Shown: one piece after another, positions 58,930 to 64,000 of the stretch
Position numbering within the stretch: position 1 is the first letter of the stretch
Layout: the number at the start of each line of letters is the position of its first letter
Assembly: GCF_001666835.1 (NCBI RefSeq)
Contig: NZ_LZJF01000184.1
Coordinates: 1 to 64,000, forward strand
From: Mycobacterium sp. E3251
GTDB taxonomy: Bacteria > Actinomycetota > Actinomycetes > Mycobacteriales > Mycobacteriaceae
Reading direction: 5' to 3'
Length of the DNA: 64,000 nt
Position numbers and translations under genes: made by a program
The notes under the pieces: generated by a model
What the model saw: the letters and a program-made list of their open reading frames with translations, nothing else
The model's database searches: none
Told to the model about the DNA's origin: nothing

Positions 58930-59319
58930 ATGACTAGACGCGGGCCCCTGGTTTTCTCGGTGGCCATAGTGGCCTTGGCCGCAGGACTTTTCGCGCTGCG
59001 CTTTCCGGTCTTCATCGACGCGTACGACCAGTACGGCTGGCAAGTCAAGTGCGGCAGCGGATTCACCACCGACCTGACCCAAGCGTCGAGTGCCGACAAC
59101 GGACCAGATCATGTGGTCCGATCAACCGGCGCCTCGCGCTCGAATTACGTTGCACGATGTGATGACGCGCTGACGATCCGGCGCGCGTGGGCAATCCCCA
59201 CGGCAGCCTTAGGCGGCCTCACACTGACATGGCTGGCCACGATGGCACTCGCACACGACCGGCGGCGCACCGAAGTCGTTACTGATCATCCAATGGCTGA
59301 CCACCTGCGTGATCCGTGA
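58930..59319 (+). CDS. Membrane protein with two helices and an extracytoplasmic loop
   Basis: 129 residues. Helix 1 (about 7-28, LVFSVAIVALAAGLFALRFPVF) and helix 2 (about 87-109) bracket an extracytoplasmic loop with Cys (KCGSGFTTDL and ARCDDALT) that may form a disulfide. It follows the preceding small membrane gene closely. Function is unknown. Confidence 0.8.
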   Translation: MTRRGPLVFSVAIVALAAGLFALRFPVFIDAYDQYGWQVKCGSGFTTDLTQASSADNGPDHVVRSTGASRSNYVARCDDALTIRRAWAIPTAALGGLTLTWLATMALAHDRRRTEVVTDHPMADHLRDP

Positions 59320-59385
59320 TCTCCCACGGAGAACAGATGGCGATGATCGCGCCGGCGCGACAGCCCGGTCCGCTGGCAAAACCAC

Positions 59386-59553
59386 CTACCGTGTGCTCTC
59401 GTCAGGCAGGTCACGCCGGGACTGGTGCAATCCCGGGGCGTCCGGGTCATCGTCCTGGTGATCCAGTTGCTCCTGCAACTTGCGCTGTTCCTCGGTCGCC
59501 TGCCTGGCGTCCTCGGGGGCGGGTGATGGGTCGAAATTGACTTGCTGGTCCAC
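59386..59553 (-). CDS. Small acidic protein (55 residues)
   Basis: Minus-strand frame of 56 codons from GTG 59553 to TAG, with AGAGGAGAT about 8 bases upstream. The peptide starts MDQQVNFDPSPAPEDARQAT, contains EEQRKLQEQL and DDDPDAPG, and is highly charged and likely disordered or coiled-coil. A good ribosome-binding site plus normal codon use make it a credible small gene not long enough for standard callers. Confidence 0.6.
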   Translation of the reverse strand: MDQQVNFDPSPAPEDARQATEEQRKLQEQLDHQDDDPDAPGLHQSRRDLPDESTR

Positions 59554-59638
59554 GTGGGATCTCCTCTGAGCGTCTGCGTGCTCCAGTCAGGGTCTCCCGA
59601 ATCCCACGCACCGAAACCTGTCGGCTGTCCGTGGCCGG

Positions 59639-60328
59639 CTAGCCGAGGTGCGCGGACAGCAGCCAGGCCCCCATCGACTTGCGGCCGTTGCCCTCGTCGC
59701 GGATGTTTGCACCCCCGAAGGCCTGGAAGCCTTCCAGGAAGCTGTCGGGCACGTTGGCGTGAATCCGGGCCGGCCGTATGTCGTCAACCACCCAGTATTT
59801 GGAGACCACGTCCCGTAGCTCGTCCTCGGTGACCGCGTTGACCGGGCCGTCGGCCGGCATGCCCGCGCGGTCGAAGACGAGCACGAAGTAGGAGGCGCCC
59901 GGCGCGGCGGCACGCACAATGGACTGCTGATAGCCCTCGCGCAACTCGACGGGCATCGAGTGAAAAAGGGTGCTGTCGACGATGGTGCCGAAGCGCCCGT
60001 CGTAACCGCCGAAAGCACTGATGTCGGCGACGTCGAACGTGGCATTGGCCAGGCCGCGCCTGGCGGCCTTCTCGCGTGCCAGTTTGATGGCGGTGGGTGA
60101 CTGGTCCAGGCCCACCGTGGTGAATCCGCGCTCGGCGAGGAACAACGACACCGCCGCCTCCCCGCACCCCGCATCGAGCACGTCGCCATGGAACTTGCCG
60201 GCCTCGATGAGGGCCGCGATCTCCGGTTGCGGCTCGCCGATGCTCCACGGCGGCCGATTGCCTTCACCCATCTCGGGGGCCTCGCCCCGGTAGGCGGATT
60301 CGAACATATCTTGAGTCGGCTGAGACAT
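59639..60328 (-). CDS. SAM-dependent methyltransferase (class I)
   Basis: 229 residues from ATG 60328 (MSQPTQDMFESAYRG), with AAAGGG upstream. Motif I is VLDAGCGEAAVSLFLAERGFTTVGLD, and further features are NATFDVADISAF and STLFHSMPVELREGYQQS. It resembles small-molecule methyltransferases of mycobacteria. The substrate is unknown. A 21-bp AT-rich inverted repeat sits 10 bases upstream of the start. No regulator gene is adjacent. Confidence 0.92.
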   Translation of the reverse strand: MSQPTQDMFESAYRGEAPEMGEGNRPPWSIGEPQPEIAALIEAGKFHGDVLDAGCGEAAVSLFLAERGFTTVGLDQSPTAIKLAREKAARRGLANATFDVADISAFGGYDGRFGTIVDSTLFHSMPVELREGYQQSIVRAAAPGASYFVLVFDRAGMPADGPVNAVTEDELRDVVSKYWVVDDIRPARIHANVPDSFLEGFQAFGGANIRDEGNGRKSMGAWLLSAHLG

Positions 60329-60337
60329 ACGACCCTT

Positions 60338-60358
60338 TATATCAACGCGCCTGATATA
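60338..60358. promoter_or_regulatory. 21-bp inverted repeat at the methyltransferase promoter (candidate operator)
   Basis: TATATCA-N7-TGATATA, perfect in both arms, spans 60338-60358, 10-30 bases before the methyltransferase start. The spacing and symmetry fit a dimeric repressor such as a TetR-family protein. Confidence 0.65.
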
Positions 60359-60390
60359 TGTCAACGACCCTGATGCGTGCCAATCCGGAC

Positions 60391-61290
60391 TTACCCGAGG
60401 GTCGCCGTCAGGTAACCGGAGTCTTCGCCGAACGAAGCCAGCTCGTCATCGGGCACCTGGAACCCATGGGCGGCGAAGGCCTGGTCGGTTGTCCGGATGT
60501 CGACGCGCCAGCCATGCCCGGCCAGGTACTCGGCCGCGGTGTTGCGGTCGCCGGTGTAGAAGAGTTCGGCCAGGTTGATCTTGGAGCCGAGACGCTGCGA
60601 CCGTTCGGTCAGCTTCTGCGCCCAGTCCGACGGAATGTTGCGCAGATCCATGTGCTCGGTGGCGATCCGGCTGCCCGTCGCCGACAAGGCGACGATGTTG
60701 TCGAACAAGCGGTCCTGCGCCTCGGGCGGTAGGTAGACCAGCAGGCCTTCGGCGCTCCAGGCCGTCGGCGCCGTCGCGTCGAGTCCGGCCTCGACCAGCG
60801 CGGCCGGCCAGTCCTCGCGCAGGTCGATCGCCACCGTGCGGCGCTCAGCGGTGGGTGCGGCACCCAGCTCGGCCAGTACCCGCGTCTTGAACTCGATCAC
60901 CTCGGGCTGGTCGATCTCGTAGACAATTGTTCCCGCCGGCCAGGCCAGCCGATAGGCCCTGGTGTCCAGTCCGGACGCCAGAATCACCGCCTGACGAATA
61001 CCGGATTCGGTTGCCTGCGTGAAGAAGTCGTCGAAGTAGCGGGTGCGCACCGTAATCTGTTCGTTCACGGCCCGGCGGTTCAGCAGGGGATCGTCGGACC
61101 GGTCGACCTCGTGATCGATGAGCTTGACGAAGACGTCGCTGCCTACGGCGCGAACCAGGGGATCGGCGAAGGGGTCGTTCAGCAGGGGGTCCGGCCCCTG
61201 CGAGGCGATCGCCCGTTGCGCGGCGACCGCCGTCGCGGTCGCTCCGACGCTGGAGGCCAAATCCCACGTGTCGTTCTCGGTGCGGGCCAC
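60391..61290 (-). CDS. SAM-dependent methyltransferase, LCMT/TIGR00027 family
   Basis: 299 residues from GTG 61290, with GGGGAGGAGGCGGG upstream. It starts ARTENDTWDLASSVGATATAVAAQRA, the typical N-terminus of the large mycobacterial family. The motif VILASGLDTRAYRLAWPAGTIVYEIDQPEVIEFK is diagnostic. Close paralogues occur many times in mycobacterial genomes, and substrates are mostly unknown. It lies 62 bases upstream of the other methyltransferase gene. Confidence 0.95.
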   Translation of the reverse strand: MARTENDTWDLASSVGATATAVAAQRAIASQGPDPLLNDPFADPLVRAVGSDVFVKLIDHEVDRSDDPLLNRRAVNEQITVRTRYFDDFFTQATESGIRQAVILASGLDTRAYRLAWPAGTIVYEIDQPEVIEFKTRVLAELGAAPTAERRTVAIDLREDWPAALVEAGLDATAPTAWSAEGLLVYLPPEAQDRLFDNIVALSATGSRIATEHMDLRNIPSDWAQKLTERSQRLGSKINLAELFYTGDRNTAAEYLAGHGWRVDIRTTDQAFAAHGFQVPDDELASFGEDSGYLTATLG

Positions 61291-61416
61291 TACCCGCCTC
61301 CTCCCCGCTATTAGTTAGCTCATTTAAGCGACTAAGCCCACTCTACGCTTCCTGGACCGACCATTCGCCGATGCGCCCGGGGGTGACGAAGGCGCGACGA
61401 CGTGTTGAGATCAGGT

Positions 61417-61839
61417 ATGGCCGACGACATCGAATTGAGCCCGAGGGACTGGGTACGCGAGCAGACCGAGCAGATCTTGAAACAGGGCACGACCGATGGG
61501 GTCGAGATTCTCGATCGGCCCGTCGTCCTGGTGACGGTCACCGGGGCGAAGTCCGGCAAAAAGCGTTACGTGCCAATGATGCGCGTCGAGAGCGAGGGTC
61601 GTTACGCGATGGTCGCGTCGAAAGGCGGCGCCCCCGCGCATCCGTCGTGGTATTTCAATCTGAAAGCCAATCCCGAGGTCACGTTGCAGGATGGCGAGAG
61701 GGCCGTCGCGCTGAGGGCACGCGAGCTCGCGGGGTTGGAGCGCGAGCAGTGGTGGAAGCGGGCCGTCGAAGCCTATCCGCCCTACGCGGAATATCAGACC
61801 AAGACGACGAGGCAGATACCGGTCTTCGTGCTGGAGTAA
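61417..61839 (+). CDS. Deazaflavin-dependent nitroreductase-family protein (Ddn-like)
   Basis: 140 residues from ATG 61417 (MADDIELSPRDWV). The split-barrel core reads VVLVTVTGAKSGKKRYVPMMRVESEGRYAMVASKGGAPAHPSWYFNLKANPEVTLQ, the pattern of F420-dependent Ddn/nitroreductase-like proteins, with F420-phosphate contacts expected in GKKR and the KGGA stretch. The substrate is unknown. Confidence 0.93.
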   Translation: MADDIELSPRDWVREQTEQILKQGTTDGVEILDRPVVLVTVTGAKSGKKRYVPMMRVESEGRYAMVASKGGAPAHPSWYFNLKANPEVTLQDGERAVALRARELAGLEREQWWKRAVEAYPPYAEYQTKTTRQIPVFVLE

Positions 61840-61914
61840 TGAACCGCGCGTCAACCTGTTTCGGTAAATAGCGCCGCCGGATATTTCACCGCCGCCCACG
61901 GCAAAAGATTTGCA

Positions 61915-61976
61915 TTCGATATGCGGGCGGGCCGTCAGGTTGCGAGCCGCTTGACTGCCCCATACGTTCGATATGC
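61915..61976. promoter_or_regulatory. Two 10-bp direct repeats upstream of the SulP gene
   Basis: TTCGATATGC occurs at 61915-61924 and again at 61967-61976, 52 bp apart, about five helical turns. They lie in the 282-base intergenic space (61840-62121) before the SulP gene, which otherwise holds no gene I can support. Confidence 0.45.
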
Positions 61977-62121
61977 ATAAGGCCGTACACGCCTGGCACA
62001 ACAACGACGTTTGTGGCGATCAGAAATTACCAGTGCCACAGGGCTTTACATCGCAACGATCCGGGCGCATCACGGGCTGATATCCGGCGCGCTTCCTCAT
62101 GCACATCTCCAGGGAGGGCCG

Positions 62122-63687
62122 ATGCAACACGCCGGGACGGCGGGTCGACAAGACTCCGAAACAGGTCAATCAACTCGAGCTGACCGGTGGGGTGCGGCCA
62201 TGCAATATGACTTGCCGGCCTCGTTTGTGGTTTTCCTGGTGGCGCTTCCGTTGTCACTCGGGATCGCGATCGCCTCGGACGCGCCAGTACTATCCGGCTT
62301 GATAGCGGCGATCGTCGGCGGGATCGTCGCCGGGTGTATCGGCGGATCACCGTTGCAGGTCAGTGGTCCGGCCGCTGGGCTCACGGTGGTCGTCGCCGAC
62401 CTGGTCTCCCAGTTTGGCTGGGCGGTAACCTGTTTGATCACGGTGATCGCGGGAGGACTGCAGGTCATGCTGGGAATCAGCCGGATTGCGCGCGCCGCCT
62501 TGGCGATCTCACCGGTTGTCGTGCACGCCATGCTGGCCGGCATCGGAATCACCATCGCGCTGCAGCAGGTGCACGTATTGCTGGGCGGCGAATCGCAGAG
62601 CTCGGCCTGGACAAACGTCATCGGCCTGCCTGCGCAGATCGTCGGCGCGCACCTGCCGGGGCTCGTGCTGGGCCTGCTCGTCATCGCCATTCTGATCGCC
62701 TGGCGGCGGGCGCCGGCGCGATTGGCCAAGATCCCTGGCCCACTGATCGCCATCGTCGTCGTTACGATCATGTCGGTCACGTTGCCGTTCAACGTATCCC
62801 GCATCAGGTTGGAAGGCTCGGTGCTGGAGGCGCTGCAGCTGCCGCAACTCCCGGATGGGAATTGGGGGGCCGTCGTGATCGCGGTGATCACTGTCACGCT
62901 GATCACCAGCGTTCAGAGCCTGCTGACCGCGGTCTCGATCGACCGCATGCACACTGGGCAGCGCACCGATTTCAACCGCGAGCTGATCGGACAGGGCGCG
63001 GCCAACATGGCGTCCGGCGCAATCGGCGGGCTTCCCATCGCCGGCGTGATCGTGCGCAGCGCGGCTAATGTCAACGCGGGAGCCAAAACCCGTGCCTCGA
63101 CGATCATGCACGGGGTCTGGATTCTGCTGTTTGCCGTCCCGTTCGCGGGATTGGTCGAACAGATCCCGACCGCGGCGCTCGCCGGCTTGCTCATCGTCAT
63201 CGGTATCGAGCTGCTCAAGCCTGCGCACATCGAGACAGCCTTGCGCAACGGCGATCTCATGGTCTATCTGGTGACCATTGCCGGTGTCGTTTTCCTGAAC
63301 CTGTTGCACGGCGTCATGATCGGGCTGGCCGTGGCGATCGTGGTGACCGGATGGCGGGTGGTTCGGGCCAGGGTGGAGGCCAGGCATGTGGGCGACGAAT
63401 GGCATGTGTTCATCGAAGGGGCGTGCACGTTCCTGGCCCTGCCCCGGCTGACGGGTGTTCTCGCGACGATCCCCGAACGCACCAGGGTCACCGTCCACCT
63501 GACGGCCAACTACCTCGATCACGCTGCCCACCAAGCCATCAGCGACTGGCAGCGTCGGCACTGTGCCACGGGGGGAGCGGTGACGGTTGACAGCGGACCG
63601 ATGGAATCCTATGGGGGCGTGCGTAAGCCGTCCAAGGCCAACCGTCGCGCGGTTCACCTCAGCTTGGTCGAAGCGGACACTGGCTAG
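62122..63687 (+). CDS. SulP-family inorganic anion transporter
   Basis: 521 residues from ATG 62122, with GGGAGG upstream. There are about ten to twelve hydrophobic segments. Landmarks are SVLVFLVALPLSLGIAIASDAP-like first helices, GSPLQVSGPAAGLTVVVADLV and GLPIAGVIVRSAANVNAGAKTRAST. A C-terminal soluble STAS-like domain (about 410-505) contains VTVHLTANYLDHAAHQAISDW. SulP proteins carry sulfate or bicarbonate; substrate is not predictable here. The closest recalled mycobacterial kin is the SulP half of Rv3273. Confidence 0.94.
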   Translation: MQHAGTAGRQDSETGQSTRADRWGAAMQYDLPASFVVFLVALPLSLGIAIASDAPVLSGLIAAIVGGIVAGCIGGSPLQVSGPAAGLTVVVADLVSQFGWAVTCLITVIAGGLQVMLGISRIARAALAISPVVVHAMLAGIGITIALQQVHVLLGGESQSSAWTNVIGLPAQIVGAHLPGLVLGLLVIAILIAWRRAPARLAKIPGPLIAIVVVTIMSVTLPFNVSRIRLEGSVLEALQLPQLPDGNWGAVVIAVITVTLITSVQSLLTAVSIDRMHTGQRTDFNRELIGQGAANMASGAIGGLPIAGVIVRSAANVNAGAKTRASTIMHGVWILLFAVPFAGLVEQIPTAALAGLLIVIGIELLKPAHIETALRNGDLMVYLVTIAGVVFLNLLHGVMIGLAVAIVVTGWRVVRARVEARHVGDEWHVFIEGACTFLALPRLTGVLATIPERTRVTVHLTANYLDHAAHQAISDWQRRHCATGGAVTVDSGPMESYGGVRKPSKANRRAVHLSLVEADTG

Positions 63688-63728
63688 CTCCGTCGCCACG
63701 CTCAGGACGCGTAGGCCGTAGGGTTCCG

Positions 63729-64000
63729 CTACGTCAGGTCGGCGGCGATCCGCTTCAGCACGGCAAGGTGATCATCGACGGTCGCCAGCCCGGCGTTCAT
63801 CGTGTTGACCGACAAGTGAGTGGCGCCCGCGGCCCGCCAGGCCGCGATGTCGGCGGCGGTCTTTTCGCGGTCGCCGGTCCAGCTCACGCGACCTTCCATG
63901 CCAAGGCTTTCCGCGTCGCGGCCGGCGGCCGCGGCCGCGCGCCGCACCTGTTCTCTCGCGTGGTCGAGCCCGCGGCCGGGAGCCGTCATCGGGAACCAGC
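63729..64000 (-). CDS. F420-dependent LLM-class oxidoreductase, C-terminal part
   Basis: The open frame continues past the right edge (codons before the Met at 63989 read Trp-Phe-Pro), so only the last ~90 residues are present. The part seen, GRGLDHAREQVRRAAAAAGRDAESLGMEGRVSWTGDREKTAADIAAWRAAGATHLSVNTMNAGLAT, is the usual C-terminal segment of such enzymes. It ends at 63729, convergent with the SulP gene. Confidence 0.85.
   Translation of the reverse strand, partial: WFPMTAPGRGLDHAREQVRRAAAAAGRDAESLGMEGRVSWTGDREKTAADIAAWRAAGATHLSVNTMNAGLATVDDHLAVLKRIAADLT

Noticed and set aside
1..64000. CRISPR arrays, insertion sequences, phage integrases and rRNA genes
   Set aside because: No regularly spaced repeats, transposase or integrase motifs, or rRNA sequence were seen.

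Overview
This window is from a mycobacterium, most likely a slow grower. Coding is dense and GC-rich. The gene order follows the origin-proximal part of the Mycobacterium tuberculosis chromosome from rodA (Rv0017c) through dnaB (Rv0058) and on to a GH6 cellulase resembling celA1 (Rv0062). Marker genes include pstP, fhaA, whiB5, the Rv0023-Rv0030 block, leuS, ino1, ponA1, rpsF-ssb-rpsR-rplI and an intein-split dnaB. Rv numbers are recalled from M. tuberculosis synteny and were not computed. The exact species cannot be fixed from the sequence.

1-4400: the 3' part of the pknA/pknB cell-division and signalling operon on the minus strand (rodA start, pstP, fhaB, fhaA), followed by tRNA-Leu(CAG) with a strong hairpin terminator. 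4400-10000: accessory material. It holds a small membrane protein, a polymorphic-toxin-like gene with a C-terminal TNT domain and an overlapping candidate immunity gene, and a minus-strand fadE/pirin/GNAT operon. 10000-17200: whiB5 and, divergently, the Rv0023-Rv0030 block (HTH regulator, NlpC/P60 hydrolase, two DUF4226-type proteins, an EspC-like protein, a DUF2694 protein, a repeat-bearing DUF5631/5632-type protein and a YbaB-like protein). It looks like a type VII-secretion-associated module.

17200-34300: housekeeping and regulatory genes (Rv0036c-Rv0048c order). A short-chain dehydrogenase lies beside leuS, and an amino-acid ABC importer with a fused binding protein and permease sits between the marR and gntR genes. 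34300-44600: the Rv0049-ponA1-Rv0051-Rv0052 operon, the ribosomal-protein/ssb operon with its terminator, a 529-base leader with a consensus DnaA box, and dnaB carrying a 417-residue intein with class 3 hallmarks.

44600-64000: a variable region. It has oxidoreductases, a two-hot-dog dehydratase, a secreted protein with an HNH-nuclease-like motif followed by an overlapping unknown gene (a second candidate effector/immunity pair), a GH6 glycosidase, a LysR/EamA divergon, a tandem-domain TetR regulator, small membrane proteins, two SAM methyltransferases, a deazaflavin-dependent enzyme, a SulP transporter and the edge of an F420-type oxidoreductase. Three short genes of 47-55 codons were found by reading the intergenic spaces.

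The most unusual content is the two toxin/immunity-like gene pairs, the repeated MEETQVIPA-type motif in the Rv0029-like protein (possible kinase/FHA sites, in a window that also encodes the phosphatase and two FHA proteins), and the class 3 DnaB intein with a cysteine-rich, zinc-finger-like insert.
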